Shown: piece by piece, positions 11,459 through 32,800 of the stretch
How positions within the stretch are numbered: position 1 is the stretch's first letter
Layout of the letters: every line of letters starts with the position of its first letter
DNA from: Carposina sasakii
Taxonomy: Eukaryota > Arthropoda > Insecta > Lepidoptera > Carposinidae
NCBI GenBank assembly: GCA_014607495.2
Contig: CP053163.1
Span: 10,458,716 to 10,522,715, forward strand
Direction of reading: 5' to 3'
DNA length: 64,000 bases
Made by a program: the position numbers and the translations under genes
The notes under the pieces: generated by a model
Database searches by the model: none
Told to the model about the DNA's origin: nothing
Seen by the model: the letters and a program-made list of their open reading frames with translations, nothing else

Positions 11459-11967
11459 AGCCGGGTACTCATTAGCAGCTGTAACCATTGTATGCACTGT
11501 AACCGAAAAACAGTGTGTACGTGGTTCGCTAACCTGCTGCGAGCGGGAGCTAACCTAACCTGCTTGCGAGTTTACAACGTACTCATTTCTGAACCCGTAA
11601 CGTTGCATGTAACTGTAACCGTTACTGTTACCAAACACACAGTGTGTACGTGGTTCGCGTGCCTGCAACAAACGCTACACGAGCGACTCGCAGCGAGCCG
11701 ACGATTGTCGGTTTTTTCCGCGAACAAAGGGCGCTCGCAGTGCGCTCGTGGACGACACTGGGCAGATCCGGCTTGTCAGTGGCCTTCTCGTACATACTAG
11801 AACCTGTTACTGTATCTGTTTGGTTACAGTTACAGCACGCAAAATGAGTACGCTCGGTGAAAGCGTTCCGGCGACGTCGTGAGCCTAAACTGTAACAAGC
11901 GTACATACTAGAACCTCGTACTGTATCACGCATGTTACGGTTACAGCTCGCTAATGAGTACCCGGCT
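11459..11967. repeat. foldback MITE with TTA duplication
   Basis: The ends are AGCCGGGTACTCATTAGC and its reverse complement, flanked on both sides by TTA, as in PIF/Harbinger-type insertions. The interior repeats CTGTAACCG, GTGTACGTGGTTCGC and GCGAGC words in both orientations. Short open frames here fall entirely inside the element and are not genes. Confidence 0.75.
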
Positions 11968-13130
11968 TTACACGTACACTTTCTGCACCTGCCTACCCCA
12001 TTAAGAAACAAGAGCGACTTTGTCTTCCAAAAGTTACGATTATTTTAAAGTAATTTATAATGTAAAAGATCTCTATAATTTTGTACTGTTATAAAAGTTA
12101 AAACTTATGTAAATGCTGTGATATCTTCTATACAGATTTTATTAAAATTAGAATGTCTGTTTGTAATATTTAAAAAACCACTTTTAACTAAAGTACTCAC
12201 GCATAAGAAGTTGCATTGCTAGTTTAAAATATGATAATGCTTGTTAGTACAGGCGCGCGATGTGTTATCCTATTTTTGATATAATGATAACAGACGTTTG
12301 TTACCGAGTCGTGTGTGTTTCTACGAAACAAGACCTTCGGGAGCTTAGTGTGGGACTGGGTTAATTAATGTACAAAGTACAAATGACAAAATGTGCAAGA
12401 TGCAATAACGCACAAGTTACTCGACGTTTTTCTGATAATACGACGATAATGATTTTTTCAATTTACCGTAAGTAAGATGAGATTTTTTTATTTCTTTACA
12501 ATTTTAATTTGTGTAATGTTATATTTTGTAATAATGTATATTTAGTAGTAAAGCATTTATACTTTAGATTTTACGGAAAGTTATGATATGACATTAAAAT
12601 ACATGATATTCAAATGAAACAGTGTTTTATTTATAATTCTTATAATCTTAGCCGTACATAATATAATTTTCAAAGTATTTTATATTCATAAAAATAACAA
12701 TTTGTACGGCTGTGAAATATACTTTTTTTTATTAAGTGGAGATTATCGAAATTCCTTTTTTATTAAGGGTTAATTCATCGATATTTTATATATTATTATT
12801 ACTTAATAGATTTTGAATTCCATATATGCTGTAAAATAAGTACCTACCAAGTTAAGTATTTTTTGTGCTAATTTAATTTTGCAATAGCGAAGCAGAAAAA
12901 TAGGCACATGGTTAACATTCGCTGCCGGAGCATTTTCGAAGGGTGCCGACGCATAGTGCGAGGACGCAAATAAGCGTTTTAGCGGCACCTCTAGAAAAGT
13001 TAGAAGACGCAGATACTTAGCTGCCGGCAGTGAATGTAAATATTTCATATGGATTTTTTATGCAAGTCTATGCGTTAGATCTTGCTTGGTCAGCTCTCAT
13101 CCAGAAGCTATATAAAGATTTAGATTATGT
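11968..13130. other. intergenic, AT-rich; one SINE tail
   Basis: I see no gene. About 12295-12365 matches the 3' part of the SINE at 61786 (AAGACCTTCGGGAGCTTAGT, GTGGGACTGGGTTA). The rest is unremarkable AT-rich DNA. Confidence 0.45.
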
Positions 13131-13264
13131 GCGCCTTCAAATTAGCTGCACTGCTTTACAAGTCCATATAAATAAAAAAAACCGCGCGATTTCTTCGTCA
13201 AAGACCATCGTGAAACACTATGATTCGCAAACCTAGCGCGGCTGCTTGTCTAATTTGAAGGCGC
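13131..13264. repeat. 134-bp foldback MITE
   Basis: The ends are GCGCCTTCAAATTAG and its exact reverse complement. It has no coding capacity and the target duplication is not clear. Confidence 0.6.
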
Positions 13265-13301
13265 CCTTAATCATACAATTCTATATTCAAAATCTCAAAA
13301 T

Positions 13302-13877
13302 GGCTTGTTCCCAAAGGTCCACAATTCTATTGTTCTCTTTTCTCACCGGGTCCATGAAATTTGTAAAATATATTTTAACTTTCGTATACCAATTCTCAAC
13401 GGGTCCACGATATTTATCCGAAGTACAATCAGCAAAAACTATACAAGAAAGTTTGTGCTATTTGTATATTTTACTGTAAGATTGAGATGATTTACTACCT
13501 ATGATTATAGCGAAACTGTTTTTATTTAATGCTTAGGTCAGTCAGCAGACAAGGACCATGGACGGTCAGTGTAAGATTGAGATGATTTTTGTGATATCCC
13601 GAAACTGTGATTTTAATGCCTTTAATTATAAGCCTATTTTAGTGCAAAGAGACAGTCTGACACAGTAAAGACTCCTTGTTTACCTAAACTATTATCTATC
13701 TTTTATTTCATAATAAATTGACCCAGGTTTTCCTGCTGATTGTACCAAACATTCTCATGGACCCGTTGGGAAAGAAAATGTTTATTATTTTTAAATATCG
13801 TGGACCTGTTGGGAATTGAAGTATGAACTTACATTTTTTGAAAACAAAATAGAGTTGTGGACCTTTGGGAACAAGCC
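13302..13877. repeat. 576-bp foldback MITE with near 8-bp duplication
   Basis: The ends are GGCTTGTTCCCAAAGGTCC and its reverse complement. A second inner inverted pair (CGGGTCCACGATATTTA and its counterpart) lies inside. The flanks are CTCAAAAT and TTCAAAAT, an 8-bp duplication with one change, suggesting hAT-type mobility. Confidence 0.65.
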
Positions 13878-15025
13878 TTCAAAATGTTATCTTTTTATAA
13901 TGTGTATGAACGCAATATATAAAATCAATGTTCTATTTATCCTAGGCACATTTTCAAAGTATACACATAAGTCATGGCACTATGATTTTTATTAAGATAA
14001 GCTACAGTAAATGATCTAAGAAATAACAAATAGGTATAATAAACTTTTTTTTCAGTAAAATTCGTAGAAAAATATAACCTTTACATATCAGAACAGAAGT
14101 GTCCAACCGTCTCCTACTTTATAATAATTCTACCATCCAAAATGAGATCAACCAATTTTATCACAATCATAATTTCTAGTCAATTTGAAAGAATGCTACA
14201 TGCTATTTACGGTAGGTACAATAAAACAAGACATTCCGGAGACAAGTAATAAAATCACGTGTGTGATTCACACCATAACACCACCCTATTGTTGATGTTT
14301 CTAGAACAAAGTGAACGCTGTGTCGTGACGTTTACTTGTGTCAAGCCTCCAAGAGTGCTGTGTGCCTTCTTTTACTGAACCATTACAGCGGCTTCTTTCA
14401 ATTGGCTTGTTATACCAACAAGTCGCCAGCGACAGGTATGTATAACGAGAATCGAAAGGTTGGCAACTTCTGACGAATAGATAAAGTTACAGACTTGCGC
14501 AAATCACAGTATAAAGAGTTAGAAGATATCGCCCAACGTGGTCACAAGAGGGAGAAAGACCGCAAATAAACACGACTTTTTAAATTACATAAAATAAATG
14601 TCGATGTGTTATTTGTTACACTATACATATGGTGCGTTTAAGTAGGTAGGTAAGTTAAATACGGGTCCCAGAGGCCCCTGTGACGATGCTAGGTCCCATC
14701 CCAAGTGTGCTTCTCGTAATTCAGAATAATATAGTACAAAATTAGTCTTTCTCAGTTTCTTTATACATCACAGTATGTGGCGCGAGTCTTATAAACATAA
14801 TATATAATTTATTATACTATTATCTAGGTACATCACTGTTACAAATTATCACTGTACGTGCAAATAGAACTATGTATAAGCACCAATTATGGAATAAATA
14901 TATTTTTACCTATCATTAAAGGTCATAATAATAATCATGGTTTACATCACGTCAATTTCAATAAAGTAATTACGCAAATTGTACTTATACAACGCTTGTA
15001 GCGAAACCTAATGGAACTAAATATA
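13878..15025. other. intergenic, nothing recognised
   Basis: This is AT-rich sequence between the two arrestin genes. I see no exon, inverted-repeat element or recognised dispersed repeat. Confidence 0.4.
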
Positions 15026-15327
15026 CAGGATGATTTTTGGTCGTCAACGTTCCCGAAAACTACGGAATCTCCTCATCATCACGATCATTTTTCTTCATGG
15101 GAGCATACCTGGGAAGTGTCTGGTTCCCAAGATATTAGGGTCTAAAGTTGATAAATAGACTGCGTTTTTCTGCATAAATGCACAATGCAGACTGTCTGTG
15201 AAAGTTTAAAAAAAAATCTAAAAAATTTACATCTTTTCCCAGCATTTTTTTTTTTGGCATAAACTTACTTTATTAGATGTATAGAGTAGGTACCCTTCGT
15301 TAAGGGTGGCAACGAAAAAACATCCTG
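15026..15327. repeat. M1-family MITE
   Basis: It starts CAGGATGATTTTTGGTCGTC and ends AACGAAAAAACATCCTG. It aligns along its length with 6928-7312 (reversed) and 51505-51853, but is internally shortened. Confidence 0.7.
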
Positions 15328-16171
15328 TATTATGATCAAAATCTAACATAACAATTGTCTTTCTGTGCTAAAACTATGAATAAAATAAGTATCATCTTAT
15401 AAGACTAGGAGATTAAACAACTGGTTTACTTGTACTAGATAATCCCGCGTCTTCGTTTAATCTTGACTTCTATTATGCTTAAATTACTTATTACTAAACA
15501 GCTTTTAAATAACCACATCAATTGGAAAACACATTGATTGTATTATAGAATCTAAATTTAAACTGTGTGTATACATTACTTCAAAATCACAATAAAATCA
15601 TACAAAAAAATATAAGTATAGGCCAAAATTCCTGTTTATTTAAATTCACTATATCATCAAGCTTAGTGGAGCTAGTAGGTATTTAAATGTCAAACGTCTC
15701 ATAACATCTTTCTATAAAAAAAAACCATAAGCAATTTAAAACAGTGTCTACAAAGCATATTCAAATGTATACTTGGTAATTAACAGATCTCATTTATTTA
15801 TTATTTTTTGGTCAAAACACATGTTTAACACGACACGCGATAACACGCCAAAAATGTATGGAGCGTGTTATTGCGTGGGGTGTTAACAGTGTGCACACAC
15901 AATGCCATATAAAATGTATGTGACTGATTTGTACGAGTCCTAACACGCGCGTGCAGACACGTTGGGTGTTAAATGTATGTCTTGCTTGAACCTTATGAAT
16001 TTCGCAATTTACTTGTTTACCATGATCCTAACCGCGTATTTTTGTCAAAAACCCAGCGTCAACCGACAATTGCCCATTACTAAATTCACATTAAGATATT
16101 GATGCAATTTACATAGACTCCAAAAAATAATTAACATCTATAATTTTTGAGTAGTTACTCATAGTATAAAT
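15328..16171 (-). other. 3' flank of arrestin gene B
   Basis: No exon is seen. Read on the minus strand, an AATAAA at 15798-15793 would give a 3' UTR of about 375 bp. About 15826-15975 holds repeated AACACG / CGTGTT words and may be a small foldback element. Confidence 0.4.
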
Positions 16172-19100
16172 CTACAAGGGTGGAGCGGACGGCTTTGAAA
16201 CATTGGGCCCAACATTGCCCATGGGGTACGGCGGGTTGGCCCCAACACTGGTAGGGTATGGGGGATTAGACCCAACATTGGTCGGGTATGGAGGATTGGC
16301 CCCAACATTCGGAATAGGCATTGCTGAAGGATACGGACTACCTGCCGCAAATCCAATATTACGAGTATAAGGCACATTATTTGGGGGGTACCCCGGATTA
16401 TTAGGGGAAGGAGGATACGGAGCGTTATTTTGAGGAGTATAAGGTGGTGGATATTGGTTGTTTAATGGGGCGTTATTTGGCGGATATCCCGAATTTTGGG
16501 GTCCAGGCTGTTGCGGGTAGCCTGTATTTTGTGGAGGTTGCGGGTAGCCTGAATTTTGTTGTGGTTGCGGGTAACCGGCATTTTGGGGGTAAGCTGTGGT
16601 CTGATGGGCCGCATTATTCGGCTGGTGATGGGTCCTACGGGCCTGCTGAACCGGGACCACTAACGTCGGTATATCGGCCACGGGAAGACTATCCGCCATG
16701 GGATGCTTGTAAGGGCCTCCCAAGGTACTTTCTAAGGGTACCAGCCCTATTTTGATTTCGCTTTCGTCTTCCAAATCGTCGTTGCAGCCGGACAGTTTGA
16801 TTACTACCTGCGAAGAATTTTGTTGTTTACTAGCTGCTGCCTGCGATTATGTATGCTTGCGTGGACAGATAAAACAAACCTACCAAATGGTAACTTTGAG
16901 GAAAATTACATTACTATTTTTATTTTTAAAAACATTTTGTATACATTGTGTACAGATGCAAAAACATACCTTTATAAAGTATTTGACATCAATAATCCCG
17001 CAGTTATCCAGATTCGGCGCTATAAAGTCCGGCACGGCCAGGTCGCATATGAAGTGTCGCTTCGTCTTGCTCATGACGGGACCTTTCTTCACCACGGCTA
17101 TCTCTTCAGCCGGCGGCTCGTACACCGATGGAGGGTGGGTGGTGCGGTAGCATTCTCGCTGGAAAATATACATATGGATACACCCATTTTCTTCCAAAAC
17201 AGGTTGGGCAGAAGTGCACACCTACTTCTCGCCGGTTAGCGTATTAAGTTCCACGCGGTAAGGGGTGAATTTATCGCCGCTTTTCGGGCACAAATACAAA
17301 TGCGACCGGTAACGAATCCAACAGACGGAAACATATCTTCCGTGCCATCCGTGTATTATGAGCTATTAAGCGTCAGAGCCTCGTCCGTTAAAAAGCAGGG
17401 TTCACCACGGGCAGGTTTGGTTGACTTTACGTGTCAATTTAAAGTGTCTACGATTTTTATTTATAAGAATTACACAATAGTCGAGCATCTTGGTAGTGGT
17501 ACTTACAGAAAGAATGGAGAAGATGATCCTAGTGACCTCCACATTGGTATCGTTGGCCACCTCCACGTTGATAGGTATGCGTTGTCCCGGACAGAAGCCG
17601 GACGCGGGCAGCCGGATCCGGATCGTGACCGGGTCGGAGCCGCACAGGCAACAACTATACACCTCCTCGAACTCGAACTCTAGAGGTTGCTGGGGTAAAA
17701 CACATTTTATTCTCATTCGTTATTGCACACACACACACACACACACACACACAACATATAAAAGAAGAGACGTTTGTGTGTGTAAATAAATGCGAAATTG
17801 ATTTGATTTCAAAGTTTATTACTTCTTTCTCGCTGCGAAATAAAACTAAAAAATACTTCGCAGTTATTTCAGTATCAGGTACCAAATCATTTTTACCCCA
17901 CTTGACTTTTATTTACCTTTAGATATGAAAAAATTTCATTCTGACAATTTATTTCGAGTATGCTGGCGCCGCCGCGTGAAGGTATGACATAAGAAATATG
18001 TAAGTACAGCCACTAGTTTAAACAATGAATATACTATTTATTTGCTCTAAATATGTGTACAAATCTAGTCCTACACATTTCGTCATGTCTGACATGTAAT
18101 TTCTTAAATACTTAGTGTATTTATGAAGTTCAACCTACCTTGACTTCCGATCCATATCGGTTCAGATCCATAGGAGCGATCACCTCAAACTCTGTCTCCA
18201 GTTCCTCCCTCAGTCGCGAAGGGTTCGTGAACTCCAGGTAAGCTTTGATGGCGTACGTGATGTCGCTTCTCTCTCCCTCGAACGTGGACGGAATGTTATG
18301 GGGTATCTCGAATTGGAAAGGGATGGCATGAGTTCCCGCCTGCAGGTGGAATACACCTCCTAGAAATATTATAGATATTTTCTTTTGTAAACCATACATT
18401 AACGTTAAAAGAGGCACTGATTCAACGCGGCAATCAGTTAACAAATCGGCCCTCTGATTATTAACATGTAGTAGCAGAGCCGAAGCAGTGCATAAAGAAA
18501 ATTTAGAATGTGCGAGGTGCTACGGGGTGCAGGAGGGCGTAATATCCTAGGCCGCATCTTGCTTAACATCAGGCACGATGGCGATCAAATGTTTGCCTAG
18601 CTAATTGTAAAAAAAAAATCCGGGAATAGTCGATAAGAAATATCATTCCAGTAGGGTAAGCATGAAACTTTTTAGGCGCGCGCTGTCGACTCGCAAGCAA
18701 AATCTATGAGATATGACAGTGTGACGATAGCGTTACGCACTGTCCAGAGATTCTCGAGAGATTTTTGAGCTCATCACAATAACTTCCCGAGTATTTTAAC
18801 AATTTAATAAATTAATTCCTATTAAAAGATATGGACTCGCGGGCGACCTAATTACGCTCCTTGGCAAATGCAAGGCTAATTAAGCTGATTGAATTGGGCG
18901 ATATAAAATATATGACTCAGGATTACTTGTCCTGAATATCTGTAACATTACATCAGCTTTTAGAAGATTACATAACTACCATTCATTCATATAAAATTGA
19001 TCAAAATTAAGTGTCTATGCCATTGCTGCGGGACCCGCCGGCCGCCAATGCGCTCCGAGCCATCCAGACGGCGACACCTATGTGATCCTATACATAAAAT

Positions 19101-21241
19101 CTGTTTGCTATCGAAGTACATATATCTAGCTATCTACTCATACTGTATTCTTGGAGTAAATCTTGAAGATCCTGAAACCTAAACTTCTCCGGGCTGAAGA
19201 AGTACCCGACAATAAGTATTTTAGGTATTGCGCAAACAAATCGCGAGAGGTATGTAGGTATGCTCTACAGTTGATGGTTTATATCATAAACGGAAATATG
19301 TTTCTATGTGTCCTTGCAAAATTTTAAAAACATTGATAGTACAAGGTCAAGCGAGAACAGTTCCACCCGAATCGAAGCTCTGACCCCACAGTTGTATTTT
19401 AGACTTTGTAAGGTTTCACAACAAAACATACATCACATAGGTATATTCTCAAAATGGAGAAACTATAGAACTACAGGATCTTAAAGGAGATAGTTTTTGC
19501 CCTGTTTGGCATAGGTATATTAAGGGCTTGTGCTTCAACCCTAAGCAGGTTAGTAATTTAGTCAATCTGACTTCTGATGACATGCACAGAAAGAAATAAC
19601 ACAAGCAATAGATGTTAATATAAAAGTAGGTTTAACTGCTGCAAGTCTTAGCTGTCATCGCTGATATCCAGTTACATACCAGGGCCTCCACTAACACACT
19701 GCTCCACAGTGAAGTAGTCCTCTCTTCCATTATATTCTACTTCTTTGTACCTTCTCTGCCCAAACACTTCTTCTATCTCTGTTTCATTCCAGGATACACT
19801 TGCAAAGCCGTGGTACAGGACATTTATGGCTAAAACATAACATTAATAAAGAAATGGAAAAAATTCCTCATCCGAGTGGGAATCGAACCCACGACCCTTT
19901 GCATACCATGCTAATTTATAATCTATACATATAATAAAATGTAACGGATCGCTGTCTGTACATGGAGACATACAATACTATAGGAGACATTTATCAACTC
20001 AATAGTACCCAAAAGAATGATATTTGGAATTTTTGTCGGTTTGTCTGTGCGTTTGTGCACGCTAATCTCAGGAACGGCTGAACAGTTTTCAGGATTATAT
20101 TGTGACAGGTCCCACTTAACATATAGGCTACTTTTTATCCTGGAAAAATGTTTTTATACCAGATAATTTCGACATTTTGTTATTTTACAGTCCACGTGGA
20201 CAGAGTCGCGAGCGTCCACTAGTATAATAAATATAATAATTATAAAACATACACTCAGCTGTGTTCCTAATAATGAAGTAGTCAGAAAAGATGAAAGGAT
20301 GTTCTACAACTAAGTTTGTCAACATAGTCTGATGTTAAGGTCGGTTACAAGTTGCTAGCTCATATAATAATTATTATTCATTAACTAGGTATTCAAACTC
20401 TTCTGCTACAGACACATAAAGCACAACCTAAATTATATATAAGGTCTTTCCGAAATTTGTGATTTGCTTTTGACATAAAACTAGGTAGGTAAAAAGAAAC
20501 AACTTTCACTATGGGATCAACTCCGAAATAGTGAACATAAAATCAGCTGTTCAATACAATTTTAAATTATTACTGCACTGAAATGTATATTCTATTTCAC
20601 ACTATTTCGGAGTTGGCCCTTTAGTGAATGTTGTTTCTTTTTATCTAGATGTACTAGCCCACTGCCTTAATATTTATATAAGTAATTTAAGAAGGTTTAC
20701 CCTGCATAATTAATCTGGAGGTGCGATAATCTAGCCTGATCAAGGACATGGGTTAGGTATATGTAATGTTACAAGCAATAATCATTAAAATCAAGGCTAA
20801 ATAAAAAGCAAGGGACATGTAAGAAACAAGAAACAGACTGGTTGATTTAGTAAAAAGCGTGCGAAGGTCAAATTAATGTTTGACCTTTAATGGCAGATAA
20901 TATTAACACTGGAAGCTGTGTAAATAATTTTCGGGCCATCAACTGATATGTACAGCTGTTACAATCACTCAACTCTGCTTTAAGATCAGCATTCAACTAA
21001 TACATATATACCAATATGATTTCATACATGTTGCAGCTGTTCATAATACAAGATAGGTCTAATATATGCGGAGATTGAAAATTTAAATAAATTAATGAAG
21101 TACATTACCTGAATACTCCAAGGGCTCTTTTAATTGGAAATTAAGTTTTCCATGTAATACCTGCCCAGCATAAAATACACCTCTAGGTTCCTCGAACGAA
21201 ATCGATCCATTTTGAAACCCAGTGCCATTGGAGTTAGCCAT
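16172..21241 (-). CDS. arrestin-domain-containing protein B, 503 aa
   Basis: Six exons read on the minus strand are 21241-21109, 19829-19680, 18359-18139, 17689-17507, 17158-16970 and 16807-16172. All borders are AG/GT and the frame is continuous from ATG to TAG. Residues 1 to about 168 form the N-lobe, starting MANSNGTGFQ and ending near ELETEFEVIAPMDLNRYG. Residues from about 169 to 310 form the C-lobe, with SGFCPGQRIPI. The remaining roughly 190 residues are low-complexity, with about 12 YP dipeptides, one PPPY motif and three 10-residue units of the type VGANPPYPT. Alpha-arrestins of this layout act as cytosolic or endosomal adaptors linking cargo to NEDD4-family ligases. I see no P(S/T)AP motif. 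Gene A is its convergent paralogue. Its 5' end faces RIOK2 across about 1.5 kb. Confidence 0.92.
17726..17753. repeat. (CA)n microsatellite
   Basis: A CA run of about 14 units lies in an intron of arrestin gene B, 37 bp upstream (transcript sense) of the exon starting at 17689. Confidence 0.9.
18535..18620 (+). repeat. repeat family T fragment
   Basis: The segment CCTAGGCCGCATCTTGC through TGTTTGCCTAGC and a poly(A) run matches 62048-62205. It is probably a retroposon 3' end. Confidence 0.55.
18651..18745. repeat. degraded copy of the 1603 MITE
   Basis: GTAGGGTAAGCATGAAAC, TCGCAAGCAAAATCTATGAG and GATAGCGTTACG match the MITE at 33378-33496. The right terminus is not recognisable. Confidence 0.45.
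19868..19910 (-). repeat. tRNA-derived SINE fragment (B box)
   Basis: On the minus strand it contains GGTCGTGGGTTCGATTCCCA, a good Pol III B box. The same segment is at 28488-28540. No full tRNA cloverleaf can be drawn, so it is a SINE remnant. Confidence 0.55.
19925..20222 (+). repeat. Helitron-like repeat, family H
   Basis: It starts with TACATATAATAAAATGTAAC and ends at CTAG after a GC-rich hairpin region (AGAGTCGCGAGCG). It lies in intron 2 of arrestin gene B. Confidence 0.6.
20475..20655. repeat. foldback repeat
   Basis: Facing arms contain CAACTCCGAAATAGTG and its reverse complement, plus AAAAAGAAACAAC. A related single-arm fragment is at 50095-50215. Confidence 0.55.
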
Positions 21242-22784
21242 TTAATTAACTAAAAACTAAAAATTGAATTGGGGATTATTTTTAAGGGAGGAAGCAGGTT
21301 GTTTTTAACTGTCAACGTCAAAGTCGAAGAATGACAGATTTTTTATTTTCTCAAAGTTTGAAACGCAAAGGAACCATAAAGTGCATTTTTCCTTGATTGT
21401 GTCCAAATCTATAAATAACTAATAAAAAAATATATAATAATCTTCACTTGCATTTGCGTTTAGTCAAGGTTTGGACATGGTCATTATCAGTTACAGTCGT
21501 AGGTTATATAACAGTTATATAACAGCATAGACAGAGACGACAGCTCATTGCATGCAATCGATACAAAGACCTGGCTTTAGGGACGTATATGATTTCTTTG
21601 CCTTGCCTTTTCTTCGAGGTAAGATGCCAAGTGCGAGTCGCACTCACCCATATGGGTTTCGTAGCCTAGGTATTGTAACTGAAAAAATAGCACCGAGCCG
21701 AACTACCATAAACACAGTTATTTAACCCCCAAAAATAACTTACTATTTCATATTATTATTTGTATAAATATAACAGCTAGCTAGGAATATTTTTGGAAAT
21801 GTATTCTATCTAAAAAACTAACGACTATAGGTATGTCGTTCAAGCCAGATTGTCAACTCGCTTAGTTTAAAACATACTTACATAATAAACAAACACTTAT
21901 TTTAGGACACACAATAAGTTTATTTTATTTTTCTATAAAAATTTCAAATCGGTTCACGATATACTCGTACTCGTACACGATATATCTACCTACTAGAGGT
22001 GTAAAAGTAACAAATAAAAGCGTACCCGTATGTATTCGTTACTTTGACCATGAGTACTCGTTACTATCGTATCGTTACCGAACTCGTTACTTCTGATACC
22101 GCATATGGTATAGTAACTATAGTATGTAGTATGGTAACGAGTCGAATCGACGTGAACTGTCGATGTAATATACCAAATTTGCAATGGATTTACTATTTAG
22201 AAATTTTTAACCCCTAACTTAAATTATATTACAAAGAATAGCACAAAACAGTAAAAAAGTTTGACGATAAAAAAAAATATATAAGTACTTTAAACAAACC
22301 TAATCACCGTTCTTTGAAATAAACGATTCAAATGAACCGCATCACGCGCATTGATAGAACATACGATAAAAAACAAACGTATCAATACACCACTTGCGAT
22401 CCGAAACAGTGTATTATACGAAAAATACCCATAATACGAAACATGCGAGTAACGAGACGAATTCCTGGGTAACGTTTCGTTAATCGGTACTTGATGCAGT
22501 ACCCGTTACTCAGTAACGAATACATACGGTTTGTTACAGGTTTACTACCTACTTATAGGTAACTGCCAAGTTTCAACTAAGCGGCTTGTTTTATTCTTAT
22601 TTTCAATAAAGTAGCTGTGATAGATAAGGGTTCCTTCCTTTTTTGCCATTTGGCTATGGAGTACGGAACCCTAAAAAATACCATGTGTTCATGTCATGTT
22701 GTTTTCAATTACATCTTTAATTCAATGTTTATTTCTAAATTTTGTTTAAATTGAAGCTGCCTAAAGTTATTTAAACGCTCTGCA
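21242..22784. promoter_or_regulatory. divergent 5' region of arrestin gene B and RIOK2
   Basis: This 1543-bp interval separates two start codons pointing away from each other, so it should contain both promoters. No TATA box or other core element can be assigned with confidence. About a third of it is the hAT-like insertion at 21994-22544. Confidence 0.45.
21994..22544. repeat. hAT-like nonautonomous element, 551 bp
   Basis: The flanks are identical 8-bp copies of CTACCTAC, the hAT duplication length. The left end starts TAGAGGTGTAAAAGTAAC and the right end finishes GTTACAGGTTTA. The interior is dominated by CGTTAC / GTAACG words on both strands. No transposase is present. Confidence 0.75.
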
Positions 22785-32368
<9,584 letters not shown>

Positions 32369-32484
32369 CATACATGTATGTATGTATTTTGTTGAGTAAA
32401 TTATAATTATATTAGTTAAGTATATAGTTGTTTTATTTAGTTAGTTTTGTAGTTAAATAGTAAGTATAGATTTACAGGAATAAT

Positions 32485-32490
32485 AATAAA
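32485..32490 (+). terminator. putative RIOK2 poly(A) signal
   Basis: AATAAA lies 117 bp after the RIOK2 stop codon. It is the first canonical hexamer downstream. Confidence 0.5.
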
Positions 32491-32563
32491 AGAAGGATTC
32501 GACCGGTTTTTGATGAGTTTTGGGGTAGATTCAAAAATAGTATAAAAGTGCGGATTTGTATTT

Positions 32564-32569
32564 TTTATT
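32564..32569 (-). terminator. putative poly(A) signal of the secreted-protein gene
   Basis: AATAAA on the minus strand lies about 230 bp after that gene's stop codon, facing the RIOK2 signal. Confidence 0.45.
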
Positions 32570-32800
32570 TATCTGACTGACGGTAGGTGATGCGCTCACG
32601 CCATCTATCCGGGTGATTTGTACTTTTTTTTTACTTTTAACAGTTGTCAGTAAATCCCTCATTAAATTTCGTAATGGCGTACTTTATTGGCGTTAGAAAA
32701 GTCCAGTACGCCACCTGTTATATATAGCCGATCGAATCTTAAATATTGACGCCGATAGGTACTAGTGACTTCATCTATCGAACAAAACAGAACTTTCTTG

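Noticed and set aside
11438..12011. Overlapping open frames on both strands
   Set aside because: They lie within the foldback MITE at 11459-11967; GC-rich repeated words reduce stop codons there.
16444..16755. 103-codon plus-strand frame
   Set aside because: It is antisense to the YP-rich exon of arrestin gene B, where codon bias removes stops.
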